A stretch of DNA of 64,000 bases from Arthrobacter sp. Hiyo4. Lineage in GTDB: Bacteria; Actinomycetota; Actinomycetes; Actinomycetales; Micrococcaceae. The first letter of the stretch is position 1; each line of letters opens with the position of its first letter. The stretch is taken from assembly GCA_002370555.1 (NCBI GenBank), contig AP014718.1, positions 1,736,001-1,800,000 on the forward strand. The letters run 5' to 3'. Made by a program: the position numbers and the translations under genes. Below are positions 50,925-61,142 of this stretch, one piece after another. The notes below the pieces were generated by a model. It saw nothing but the letters and a program-made list of their open reading frames with translations. It did not search any database and was not told the DNA's origin.

Positions 50925-52132
50925 GTGCGAATAGACATTGTGACTAAAGAGTTCCCGCCCGAGATCTACGGAGGCGCCGGAGTCCACGTGGCCGAATTGA
51001 GCAGGGTGCTTAGTAAGCATGTTGACCTGCAGGTTCGTGCCTTCGGTGCACCCCGCGACGCCGATTACCACGGTGCCGGGGTGACCTCCTATTCCGTTCC
51101 CGAAGACCTGGGCTCGGCCAACGCAGCCGTCCAGACGCTCGGCGTGGACCTGCGGATCGTCCCGGACGTGGCAGGTGCCGATCTGGTCCATTCGCACACC
51201 TGGTATGCGAACATGGCCGGCCATCTGGCGTCCCTGCTCCACGGCATCCCGCACGTATTAAGTGCCCACAGCCTGGAGCCCCTGAGGCCGTGGAAGGCCG
51301 AGCAGCTTGGCGGCGGCTACGCGTTGTCCTCCTGGGTCGAGAAAACTGCCTACGAGGCGGCAGCAGCGATCATCGCCGTTTCGGAAGGCATGCGCCAGGA
51401 CATCCTCCGCAGCTACCCCGACGTTGACCCTGCCAAAGTCAGGGTGGTCCACAACGGCATCGACGTCGAACTGTGGCAGCGCGACGAAAACCAGGACGCC
51501 GTCCGCGCCCTGGGCATTGATCCGGATAAGCCGAGCGTGGTGTTTGTCGGCCGTAACACGCGCCAGAAGGGTGTACCTTACCTCCTGCGTGCCGCCGCGA
51601 AGCTTCCGGCCGATGTGCAGCTCGTGCTGTGCCTTGGCGCGGCGGATACCCCGAGCTCGCCGCAGAAACTGCACGTCTGATCGAGGAGCTGCAGAGCCAG
51701 CGGACCGGCGTCGTCCTGATCGAACGGATGCTGCCGCGGAACGAACTCATCCAGGTCCTCAGCCACGCCACAGCGTTCGCCTGCCCGTCCATCTATGAAC
51801 CGCTGGGCATCGTCAACCTCGAGGCGATGGCCTGCGGTGCTGCTGTGGTGGCCAGCGCTACGGGCGGCATTCCCGAGGTGGTCCAGCATGGCGAGACGGG
51901 CCTGCTGGTGGACCTGGAGCAGGTCACCGACGGTACCGGCACGCCGCTTGATCCCGAGAAGTTCGTGACGGAATTTGCCGCCGCCCTGACCGAAGTGGTG
52001 TCCGATCCCGACAGGGCACGTGCCATGGGCCAGGCCGGCCGCCGCCGTGCGGAGGAGCACTTCTCCTGGGACTCCATCACCGAGACCACCCTCGAGGTCT
52101 ACCGCTCAGTGCTTCCTGGCGGACAGCAATAA
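50925..52132 (+). CDS. glgA: glycogen synthase / alpha-maltose-1-phosphate synthase (GT4)
   Basis: Glycosyltransferase using ADP-glucose. The GTG at 50925 (VRIDIVTKEFPPEIYGGAGV) follows AGAAGGA; a TTG at 50916 is also possible. The GT4 motifs are YGGAGVHVAEL near the N terminus, AVSEGMRQDILRSYP, VVFVGRNTRQKG and the acceptor/donor motif PSIYEPLGIVNLEAMACG. The frame breaks near 51649 (cccc); one base gives DTPELAAETARLIEEL. The corrected length is about 402 residues. In mycobacteria the gene divergent from glgC encodes GlgM, which makes maltose-1-phosphate, so that activity is as likely as glycogen synthase. Confidence 0.9.
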
Positions 52133-52158
52133 CAACAGCATTACTGACCAAACAGCGG

Positions 52159-52197
52159 ACGACGGCGCCGCCCCCACCGAGGGGGCGGCGCCGTCGT
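52159..52197 (+). terminator. strong hairpin terminator after glgA
   Basis: The perfect 17-bp stem ACGACGGCGCCGCCCCC / GGGGGCGGCGCCGTCGT with a 5-nt loop lies 26 nt after glgA. No T-run follows, as is common in actinobacteria. Confidence 0.85.
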
Positions 52198-52217
52198 GCG
52201 TCCTTAACGCTTGATCC

Positions 52218-52278
52218 AACGCGGGGTCACTAAGTGCCCATTCCGGGGCGTCGGAGGGGCGTGAAGTGACCCCGCGTT
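52218..52278. repeat. intergenic palindromic element with 14-bp perfect arms
   Basis: AACGCGGGGTCACT (52218-52231) and AGTGACCCCGCGTT (52265-52278) are perfect complements around a 33-nt G-rich centre. The right arm ends 3 nt before the stop codon of the acyl-CoA oxidase-like gene, so it may also end that transcript. The AACGC...GCGTT ends resemble other short words in this genome's spacers (for example near 8087). Confidence 0.75.
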
Positions 52279-52281
52279 GCT

Positions 52282-54442
52282 TTAACGGGAGGTAGCCGCG
52301 CGCGCCAGCAGCACTTTTTCGTCGACGGGTGCGTTGCCGCTGGCCCGCTGTGCCCTGGCGTAGGCGCGGGCCTCGTCCTGCCGGGTCTTCTCGGCACCGG
52401 TGGCGATCGCCGCACGCACGTGCTCGTCGCCATACCCGAAGGCGTCCACCAGGTCCAGGGCGTGTGGCCTGATCTTGACCAGGAGCCGGTTGATGTAATC
52501 ACCCACGGTGCGTGCCCGCTGCATGGAGAGCCTGCCGTTCATCAGGTACCAGGACAGGTTCTTTTCGATCAGCGACAGGCCGAACAGGTCGCGCAGCCAG
52601 GTCAGGACCCGCTTTGTGCCCGGGTCCGTGACGTCTTCCAGGGCCGCCGTGAACGCCTCCCATTGCAGGAGCTCCGCGTGGGCCTGCGCAGCATCGATCA
52701 GCTCGTTCTGGTGCTGGTTGAAAAGTGCCGCCCCTTTTCGACGGGCAGTTTGTTGGCGCCCTTCAGGGCCGACCCGACGTCGGCCACCATGGTCTGGACC
52801 CGGTCCGTCAGGAGGGCGCGCTGGCCTTCCGCGTCCCTGAGGGCAATGGCTGCCTTCTGGACTGATCCGGTATCGGCGACAAACTGTGCCACCTGCCGCA
52901 GGCCGGTGCGGTGGATCGCCACGCCCGTTGCCTGCGCCACCACGTAGCGGGCCAGGACGCCAAAATCGACGTTCCTGAACTCCTTGGCGTAGTCGGCCAG
53001 GAGGCGCTTGGCCACCAGCTGGAGCAGGACGGTGTTGTCGCCCTCAAACGTGACATAGACGTCCAGGTCGGCCCGGAGGGAGGCGAAGCGGTTTTCGATC
53101 AGGAAGCCGGCGCCGCCGCACGCCTCGCGGCATTCCTGCAGGGTGTCAAGGGCATGCCAGGTGCTCAGCGGCTTCAGGGCTGCGGCGAGGGTTTCCAAAT
53201 CCTGCCGGTCCTCGTCAGTATCGTGGGCGCCGGAGAAAACGTCGTCGAATTTCTGGAGGAGCTGCTCGTGCGCGAATCCCGCGGCATACGTTGTGGCCAG
53301 CCGGGTAAACAGGCGCCGCTGGTGGCGCTGGTAGTCCAGGAGGACCTCTTCGTCAGTGTGCGACGACGCGTTGAACTGGCGCCGTTCGGTGGCGTAGCGG
53401 ATGGCTGCCGTCAGGGCGATCTTCGACGCCGCCACGGCCGCGCCGTCCAATGACACGCGGCCCTGCACGAGAGTTCCCAGCATGGTGAAAAACCGGCGGC
53501 CGGGGCTGGCAATGGACGACGTGTAGGTTCCGTCAGGTGCCACATCGCCGTAGCGGTTCAGCAGGTTCGTGCGGGGAATGCGGACGTTGTCGAAATGAAG
53601 CCGGCCGTTGTCGATCCCGTTGAGGCCGCCCTTGACTCCGTCGTCCTCCCCACCGATCCCGGGCATGAACTCCTGGGTCTGGGGGTCCCGGAGGTCAACG
53701 TAGAAGGCATGCACGCCATGGTTGACGCCATTTGCCACAAGCTGGGCGAAAACGACGGCGCCGAGGCCGTCAATGGCAGCGTTGCCGATGTAGTCCTTCC
53801 ACGCAGCCCGGAACGGAGTGTGGACCACAAATTCCTGGGTTTCGGCGTCGTACGTCGCCGTGGTGGCGATGCTGGCCACATCGGAACCGTGGCCCGTCTC
53901 CGTCATGGCGAAGCAGCCAGGAATCTCCAGGCTCATGATGCCTGGCAGCCACCTGGCGTGGTGTTCCTGCGTGCCCAGGTGCATCACGGCCGAGCCGAAC
54001 AGGCCCCACTGGACACCAGCCTTGATCTGCAGGGACGGGTCGGCGGTGACCAGTTCCTCGAACGCAGCGATATTGCCGCCGTGGTCATCGGAACCGCCCA
54101 GTGCCTCCGGGAAGGCCCGGTGCACGGCGCTGTTGTCCACGAGGTACTTCAACTGGCCGAAGGTTCGCGTCCGGTGTTCGGTGTGCGTCAGTCCTTCAAT
54201 TTTGTGCAGTGCAGGGTCACCGGCCAGCGCGCGGGATTGGCGACGGGAGTCCGCCCATTTGCCCAGAAGTTGCTCGCCGAGGGCGGCAACGTCGACGGCG
54301 GGATGCACAGCCGGGGCGTAGTTGGCGCTGGGGCTGGTGACCGCTGGGCCCGCAGCGGCTGTGTTCGGTACAGCTGCATTAGCTACGGCTGTATTCGTCT
54401 CGTCGGCGGCCGGGCCGGTGGGCGGTCCACTACTTCGGTCAT
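52282..54442 (-). CDS. acyl-CoA oxidase/dehydrogenase family protein
   Basis: FAD enzyme for the first oxidation of fatty acyl-CoA. The ATG at 54442 gives MTEVVDRPPARP, then an Ala/Thr-rich leader, and the domain begins at PAVDVAALGEQLL. Conserved parts are FPEALGGSDDHGGNIAAFEE, CFAMTETGHGSDVASIATTA (flavin/substrate loop), PRTNLLNRYGDV and CGGAGFLIENRFASLRADLD near the probable catalytic region. Breaks near 54410 and 52731 are each closed by one base. The corrected length is about 719 residues, in the acyl-CoA oxidase range. It is divergent from the thiolase-FabG-MaoC genes across a TetR gene. Confidence 0.87.
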
Positions 54443-54494
54443 GTCAATGTCCTTCGTTGGTTCTGACAGGAGGGTGTGAGGTTCTTGGGCGGAA

Positions 54495-55186
54495 TCATGC
54501 CGCGCTGGCAGGGCTAAGCTCGGGGGCGATCCCCACGCATAACCAGGCCGTGATCTGGCGGGCCATGGCTTCCTGGTCCGGCTTCGCCGCCGACGCCGGC
54601 GTGCTGAGCCATTGCTCACCGGCATTTCGGACCAGGCCGATGGCCGCCGTGGGCCAGTAGCCGATCACCGCTTCTTTGCCTTCGCCGAGGTGGGACCGCA
54701 TTGGCGCGGCGATCATCTCTGCGATGGAATCGAAGAAGTGGCCAAGGGCTCCCGAAATGGCCGCCGATCCCTGGTGGCTGTCCGCATCCACCGGCGCATA
54801 GCGGGTGACGAAACTGTAGACATTGGGCTGGTTTCGGCCATCTGGAGATAGGCAGAAATCATGGCCAGCAGCCCTTCCCGAGGAGTCTGGGCACCCTGCG
54901 CCGCTTCGCGGATCTTGCGCTGCATCTGGCTCAGGACAACTTCCCCGACGGCGTGCTGAAGTCCTGCCTTATCGCCGAAATAGCGGTAGAAGACCGACTT
55001 TGAGGTGCCTGCGGCAGCTGCAATCTCCTCCATGGAGGCGTCGCTGCCCAGCGCGTGGACCGCGCGGCGTGCGGACTTGATGAGCTCCCGGCGTCGTTCC
55101 TCCCGGTGGGTCTGCCAGCGGGCCGAACGGCCGTCGGCAATTGCGCCGGCAGCCGGCGTCGGGACTTCTGCGTGGAGGTTGTTCAC
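54495..55186 (-). CDS. TetR-family transcriptional regulator
   Basis: The helix-turn-helix is SMEEIAAAAGTSKSVFYRYF with the adjoining GDKAGLQHAVGEVV. The GTG at 55186 (VNNLHAEVPTPAAG) is chosen because a palindromic operator begins at the next base, although a start further up is possible. The frame breaks near 54825 (GGG); one base gives AETSPNVYSFVTRYAPVDAD and a stop at 54495. The corrected length is about 231 residues. It lies in the same direction as the acyl-CoA oxidase gene and divergent from the thiolase gene, and most likely represses both in response to an acyl-CoA. Confidence 0.88.
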
Positions 55187-55217
55187 GATACCCAGCGTAT
55201 CAGGTACGCTGGGTATC
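55187..55217. promoter_or_regulatory. 31-bp perfect palindromic operator for the TetR regulator
   Basis: GATACCCAGCGTA (55187-55199) and TACGCTGGGTATC (55205-55217) are perfect 13-bp inverted arms with a 5-nt spacer. It abuts the TetR start codon and ends 30 nt before the thiolase ATG, so binding would block both divergent genes. Confidence 0.85.
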
Positions 55218-55247
55218 GGTAACCGTCGCAGATCAGAGGAGTCACCC

Positions 55248-56609
55248 ATGTCCGTCAATGGACAGTCCGGCACCGGACCCACGAATTCGCCAGCCCCACG
55301 ACTTCCGGCGCGGCGCGTCCAGTCCGCCGGGCCGTAATTGTGGGTGGTAACCGGATCCCGTTTGCGCGGTCCGGCGGGCCTACACGAAGTCATCCAACCA
55401 GGACATGCTCACTGCCGCACTGGACGGTCTTATCGCCAGGTTTGGCCTCCAGGATGAGCGCATCGGCGAGGTTGCGGCGGGGCCGTGCTCAAGCACTCCC
55501 GCGACTTCAACCTCACTCGCGAGGCAGTCCTGGGTTCGGCGTTGTCGGCGGAAACCCCCGCCTACGACCTGCAGCAGGCGTGCGCCACCGGCCTCGAAAC
55601 GGTTCTGGGCCTGGCCAACAAGATCAAACTGGGCCAGATCGATTCCGCCATCGCCGGCGGTGTCGACTCGGCATCGGATGCCCCCATTGCTGTCAGTGAA
55701 GGCCTCCGCGAGATACTCCTGGACCTCAACCGCGCCAAGACACTGCCCCAGCGCCTGCAGGTACTCAGCCGCCTGCGGCCCAAGGACCTGGCCCCGATGC
55801 CCCGAGTACGGGAGAGCCACGCACCGGCCTGTCCATGGGCGAGCACCAGGCGCTGACCACCGCGCAATGGAACATTTCGCGCGAAGCGCAGGATGAGCTG
55901 GCTTTCAACAGCCACCGTAACCTTTCCGCCGCGTATGACGCCGGATTCTTCGATGACCTCCTGACGCCATACCGAGGCCTCGCCAAGGACTCCAACCTGA
56001 GGACGGACACCACATTGGAGAAGCTGGCTACACTCAAGCCCGTCTTCGGGAAGAGCCTCGGCGCCGAGGCACCATGACGGCGGGAAACTCCACACCCTGA
56101 CCGACGGGGCCTCCACGGTCCTCCTCGCAGCCGAAGACTGGGCTGATGCCCATGACTTGCCGAAGCTCGCCACCGTCGTGGATGGTGAGGCTGCCGCAGT
56201 GGACTTCGTCCACGGCAAGGACGGACTGCTTATGGCTCCCGCGTTTGCGGTCCCCAGGCTGCTGGCCCGCAACGGACTGACGCTGGATGACTTCGACTTC
56301 TTTGAGATCCACGAAGCCTTCGCCGGGACTGTCCTGAGCACCCTGGCCGCCTGGGAAGATGATGAGTTCGGCCGCACCCGTCTGGGACTTGAGGGTGCTT
56401 TCGGCAGCATCGACCGCATCAAGCTGAACGTCAACGGCTCCTCCCTGGCCGCGGGCCACCCGTTCGCAGCCACCGGCGGACGCATCGTGGCCTCGCTGGC
56501 CAAGATGCTGCAGGCCAAAGGCTCCGTCGAAGGAAGGCCTGCGCGCGGACTGATTTCAATCTGCGCCGCCGGCGGCCAGGGCGTCGTCGCAATACTCGAA
56601 GCACTCTAG
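55248..56609 (+). CDS. acetyl-CoA acetyltransferase / 3-ketoacyl-CoA thiolase
   Basis: Cleaves 3-ketoacyl-CoA in beta-oxidation. The ATG at 55248 follows AGAGGAG. The corrected sequence has the nucleophile in LQQACATGLETVLG, EIHEAFAGTVL, the catalytic His in AAGHPFAATGG, and the second Cys in ISICAAGGQG, so all catalytic residues are present. Six one-base breaks (near 55305, 55378, 55487, 55797, 56068 and 56095) interrupt the frame and are each closed by adding one base. The corrected length is about 455 residues. It is first in the thiolase-FabG-MaoC operon, matching fadA2 in the mycobacterial fadE5-fadA2-fabG4-htdX locus. Confidence 0.87.
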
Positions 56610-56618
56610 GGGCACCGG

Positions 56619-57958
56619 ATGACGGATAAATACACCACGCTCGTCAACCAGGGCGTAGGTAAGAACATCGCCAAACGGCTGGGCCTGCCCCAGCCTGCCG
56701 TGCTGCGCCGCTTCAAGCCGGGCCAGCCCTGGTCACCGGCCCCGTCGTGGTCCAGGGCAACACCGCCGGTGCCGACGAACTGGCCGCCAAGCTGCTCTCC
56801 TGGGACCTGGACGTCCGGCGCCACGCGGTGCCCCGCGAAACACTTGGCGCGATCATTCTGGTCCTGGATGAGCTGACCCGGCCCGAGGATCTTGAAAAGC
56901 CTGTCCTGTCCGCCGCGGCCTCACTGCGTGATCTCGGCCCCAGCGCCCGCGTCATCACCATCTCCCGGCCGGCCGCCGAAACCGCGTCCCCTGCACAGTC
57001 GGCTGCCCGGCAAGGCGTGGATGGTTTCCTGCGGTCGCTTGCCAAGGAACTCCGGGCCGGCGCAACAGCGAACGGCATCGTCCTGGCAGAGGGTGTCCAG
57101 AGCACCAGCCCCAGCGCTCTGGCAGCCCTGCGTTTCTTTCTGTCCGGCCGGTCGGCATTTGTGGATGGCCAGTTCCTGACTGTGGCAACTGAGCAGGGCC
57201 ACCTGCCCCCGGACTTCGAGAAGCCGCTCGCCGGCAAGGTTGCCGTGGTCACCGGTGCCGCCCGCGGTATCGGTGCGGCTATCGCCCGGACCCTCCACCG
57301 TGACGGGGCCATCATGGTCCTCGTAGATATCCCGGCATCCGGGGACCATTTGGCTGCCGTTGCCAACGAAGTCCGCGGTACGGCGCTTCAACTGGACATC
57401 AGCAGCGCGGATGCCGGCCAGCGGATCATCGACCACGCCGTGCAGCGTCATGGCCGTCTGGACATCGTCATCCACAACGCAGGAATTACCCGGGACAAGC
57501 TGCTGGCCAATATGGACCACGGCCGCTGGACCTCCGTCCTGAACATCAACATCGCTGCCCAGCTCAGAATCAACGAAGCGCTCCTTGCTTCCGAACACTT
57601 CCGTAATTCACCACGGATTGTCTCGGTGGCATCCACCAGCGGCATCGCGGGCAACCGCGGCCAGACCAACTACGCGGCGTCCAAGGGCGGCGTGATGGGT
57701 ATGGTGCGCGCTTCTGCACCCCTTCTGGCGGCGAACGGCGGGACCATTAACGCGGTGGCGCCCGGATTCATCGAAACAGACATGACAGCACGGATCCCGT
57801 TTGCCGTCCGCGAGGTGGGACGCCGGCTGAACTCGCTGCAGCAAGGCGGCCAACCATCGGACGTCGCGGAGGCCATTGCCTTTCTGGCGAGCGACGCCGC
57901 CGGGGGCATCAACGGCGACGTGCTGCGGATCTGTGGACAGAACATGGTGGGGGCATGA
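56619..57958 (+). CDS. two-domain (FabG4-like) 3-oxoacyl-CoA/ACP reductase
   Basis: The ATG at 56619 gives MTDKYTTLVNQGVGKNIAKR. An N-terminal degenerate Rossmann domain of about 200 residues (GADELAAKLLSWDLDVRRH, VDGFLRSLAKELRAGA) precedes a normal C-terminal SDR domain: TGAARGIG, NAGITRDKLLANMD, VASTSGIAGNRGQTNYAASK with Tyr-x3-Lys, and APGFIETDMTARIP. This is the layout of high-molecular-weight FabG such as mycobacterial FabG4. The frame breaks near 56727 (CCC) and one base gives GQPLVTGPVVVQG. The corrected length is about 446 residues. It overlaps the MaoC gene by ATGA. Confidence 0.9.
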
Positions 57959-58876
57959 GTACAGTCCAGCCGGTCATCCTGGGGGAGATGCCGTCCCTGT
58001 CCAAGCTCTACGTCAATGCCGCCGCGCAGACCGCGCGGCGGCGCGTCCTGGGCACGCACAACGGATCAAACCTTCCGGTCACTAGTCACGAAGTGCGCGG
58101 GGTAAGGGCCGACGTCGGCAACCTCACCGCCTACCAGCACCTCATCGGGCTGACTGCCAGGGACACCCTGCCGGCCGGATACCTCCACGCACTGGCATTC
58201 CCGCTGGCAATGAGTGTGATGAACCGCGACGATTTCCCGCTGCCACTCCTGGGCATGGTTCATCTCTACAACCATGTGGAGCAGAGGTCGCCGGTGCTCT
58301 TCACGGAATCCCTGGACATCCGGGCCAGGGTTGAGAACCTCCGGGGCCACCGGTCCGGCACGCAACTTGACGTTGTGGCAGAGATCCGTGGCGCGGATAC
58401 GCCGGACATCAAGTGGACCGGGCGCTCCTCCTACCTGGCCAAAGGTGTGTTCCTCCCGGCATCGACAAGCCAACGCCAAACAACGGCCAGGCCGATTTCA
58501 CGCCTCCGGACCCCACCGCGATTTGGCATTTGGGGGTCGACACGGGAAGGGCGTATGCCGCCGTTTCCGGAGACTTCAACCCCATCCACCTGAGCGTGCT
58601 TTCTGCCAAGGCCTAGGCATGCGCCGCTCCATCGCACACGGGATGTACCTTGCCTCGAGGGCCCTCGCGGATGTCGGGCCAGCCAAGGGCGAAACGTTCA
58701 CGTGGGATGTCACGTTCGAGGCTCCGGTGTTCCTTCCTGCCCGCGTTGCCTTGGCTATCACAGCCCTGGATATCACGGTTCAGACGCCTGGCGAAGGCTG
58801 GCAGCGGGCAGAATTTGTGGCGTGGAACCCGCGCTCCGGCCGCCGCCACTTCAGCGGCTCCGTGGCACCGCTCTAG
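57955..58876 (+). CDS. MaoC-like (HtdX-type) hydratase/dehydratase
   Basis: The ATG at 57955 overlaps the FabG stop. An N-terminal hot-dog-like half (HLIGLTARDTLPAGYLHALA, MVHLYNHVEQRSPVLFTESL) precedes a hydratase half with YAAVSGDFNPIHLS and SIAHGMYLASRALADV, which carry the Asp/His catalytic pair of MaoC dehydratases. Breaks near 58458 and 58612 are each closed by one base, giving FLPGIDKPTPNN and SAKALGMRRS. The corrected length is about 307 residues. As the third gene after thiolase and FabG4-like reductase, it should hydrate enoyl-CoA, completing a beta-oxidation or reversed cycle. Confidence 0.87.
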
Positions 58877-59990
58877 GACGCCGGCCGCACAGCCCTGAGG
58901 ATACGGTGCAGGCTCAGGAGGATGGACTCGGACGCTGTCACGGCCGAATCCTCCTGGGCCCGATCCGCAACCCTTGCCATACCGGCCTCCACTGCCGACT
59001 TTGCGGAAGCGAACAGCCGCCGCTGCGCCGCTTCATCCTCACCGTCGAACGAGGCCAGGAGTTCGCCGGTGGCGCTCATGGCCGCGGCCAGGGGCGCACT
59101 GTCGTTGAAAGGCACCGCAAAAGGTGCGTCGTCTGTCCAGATGACATCTGACAGGACTTCTGTCATGTCCTGGATGTGGAATGTCACCCGCTCCAGGTCA
59201 CGAAGGTTGCGGTAGTCGAGATCCACATCGCGGGGATGCAGCCGCCGGCGCGGATTGGCGCGCCGGCTTGCATCAGCCTCCTGCACGAGATGGCGGACCT
59301 TGCTGGCTGCTTCGGCCAGCTCGGTGGACCGGCGGGACCAGTCCTCATGCTCGGGTGGCCACTTTTCAGTCAGGGCCGTTCCCATGTCAGTCAGTTGCCG
59401 CCCGAGGGCCAGGCGGAGATTGCCCAGGCTGGTGGCCGCCGCGTTGAAGTGCAGGGGAGGAAAGACCAGGAAGTTGACGGCAATGCCCACCGCGACGCCG
59501 ACGCCCATCTGGATGAGGTAGCCGAAGGAAAAGTCGTCCCGGTTGCTTCCCCCCACCAGCAGAACCAGCAGCGCCGCCGTCGGAATCCAATCACTGCCGG
59601 AACCGATGCGCGGAAGGCCGCCGAGCAGCACTCCGATGCCCATAAACACCGCGACCGTCAGCGGCGACGGGTCACCGATACTTACCAACGCGAAGGCCAG
59701 CCCGATACCCAGGGTGAGGCCCACAAGCGCCTGGAGGCCCTGCCGCACGGATCCGGCCACGTTGTGGTACATCGACACCAGCGCCCCGAGCGGCGCGTAG
59801 TACGGATACTCGGCAGCGGATCCCGGCATCAGGGGAGCAATGGCAAAAGCGAAGCCGGCGGCCAGAGCTGCCTTCGCCGCCAGCTGCAGGCGCTGAGCCG
59901 TGAATGCCGACGAGAGGCCGGCCACCGAATTCCTCAGGAGGCGGGTTCCAGCGGAGGGCCGGCCTGCGGCTGCGTTTGAGTGTCACCCAT
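58873..59990 (-). CDS. FUSC-family membrane protein (aromatic acid exporter-like)
   Basis: An N-terminal membrane half with about five to six helices (LAAKAALAAGFAFAIAPLMP, YYAPLGALVSMYHNVAGSVR, GIGVLLGGLPRIGSGSDWIP) precedes a soluble helical half with AEAASKVRHLVQEADASRRA. This layout is that of FUSC/YccS or ArAE exporters. The intact frame begins at a GTG at 59925, but adding one base near 59938 extends it to an ATG at 59990 (MGDTQTQPQAGPPLEPASLR), which I prefer. The corrected length is about 372 residues. Its 3' end overlaps that of the MaoC gene by 4 nt (convergent). Confidence 0.82.
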
Positions 59991-60017
59991 CAGCCCCACC
60001 CTAGGTGCACCTGTGTA

Positions 60018-61125
60018 CTAGGACAAGGCCGACGCCGCCCGCCGGACCTCCGCAGCCAGCCGATGGGCTTTGCCCTGGGTGCGTCCGTCCTCGGCCCGCT
60101 GCGGGATGTATCCGAAGCCGAGCCCGTACGCGGGATCGGCAAACCCCAGGGCAGCGTTTGCACCCTCGTGGCCGAAGGCGCGGTGGCTGCCGAAATTCCG
60201 CGACACGTGTGGCTTCATAAAGACCACGGCAAAGGCGTTGACCAGTCCGGACAGGCGGTCCAGGCCCCACACCTGCTCCTGGGACATCGCGCTGATGGTC
60301 TCAGGGGTCAACAAAGGGTCCCCGCCGTCCACACCGGTGATGGCCGCGGCGTACAGCCTGGCCAGGCCCTCCGCCGAACCCACACCGCCGGCGGCACTCA
60401 TCCCCGCGGCGCGGACGGCCGTTGATTGGGAAGTTCCATGATTGTGCTGACTGCAGCGTTGCTGTTGAGCCCAACCAGGCTCAGCGGATCCAGCCATGGT
60501 TGAAGGGGATCGACGTCGTAGAGGACGTCACGGTAGCGCGGTTCCAGCTCTTCGGGGAGTCCCAGGAAGAAGTCGATGCCGTAGGCCGTGCGGATGCGCT
60601 GGTCATAGAGGCTCTGCAGACTGGTTCCCGTGACCCGCCGGCAGAGTTCCTCCATAATGATTCCGATGGTGAGGGCGTGGTATCCGAAGCAACTGCCGGG
60701 ACGCCACGCGGGGCTCGCCGCTGCCAACCTTCCCGCGGCCAGGGATGTGGTGAATTCGTCCAGGGCGATGCCACCCTCGACTCCCATCAGGCCTGCCTGA
60801 TGGGACAGGGCTTCACGCACCAGCAAGCAGTCCTTGCCATGGCAACCAAACTCGGGCCAGTAGTGCGCCACTGTCCGGTCAAGGTCCAGCAGCCCGTCCT
60901 GGACGAGCAGCGAAATCACCAGCGCCGCCACGCCCTTGGAAACTGAATACGCCCCGTGACGGAATCGGCGGTGATGTGGGGCCCGCCGTACAGGTCCACG
61001 ATCTTCACGCCGTCGCGGTAGGCCGCCAGTTGGGCGCTGTACTGCGGATCCGCGGCGAGAAGGGCCTCAAACAGGTCCAAAACGCCTTCATAACCGGGTG
61101 CTGCAAAGCCAAAAGATTTCTGCAT
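60018..61125 (-). CDS. beta-lactamase-fold serine hydrolase (EstB/class C-like)
   Basis: The ATG at 61125 gives MQKSFGFAAPGYEGVLDLFE. The serine-x-x-lysine motif is SVSK in GAYSVSKGVAALV (seen after adding one base near 60953), the tyrosine motif is YHALTIGI, and an HEG motif near the end (AFGHEGANA) stands in for the KTG box, as in EstB-type esterases. A second break lies near 60430. The corrected length is about 370 residues. No signal peptide is visible, so a cytosolic esterase or peptidase is more likely than an antibiotic-degrading beta-lactamase. Confidence 0.85.
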
Positions 61126-61142
61126 GGGGCTAGCCTAACCGG

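Noticed and set aside
60018..61125. Antibiotic resistance beta-lactamase
   Set aside because: There is no signal peptide and the KTG box is replaced by HEG, which fits EstB-like esterases better.
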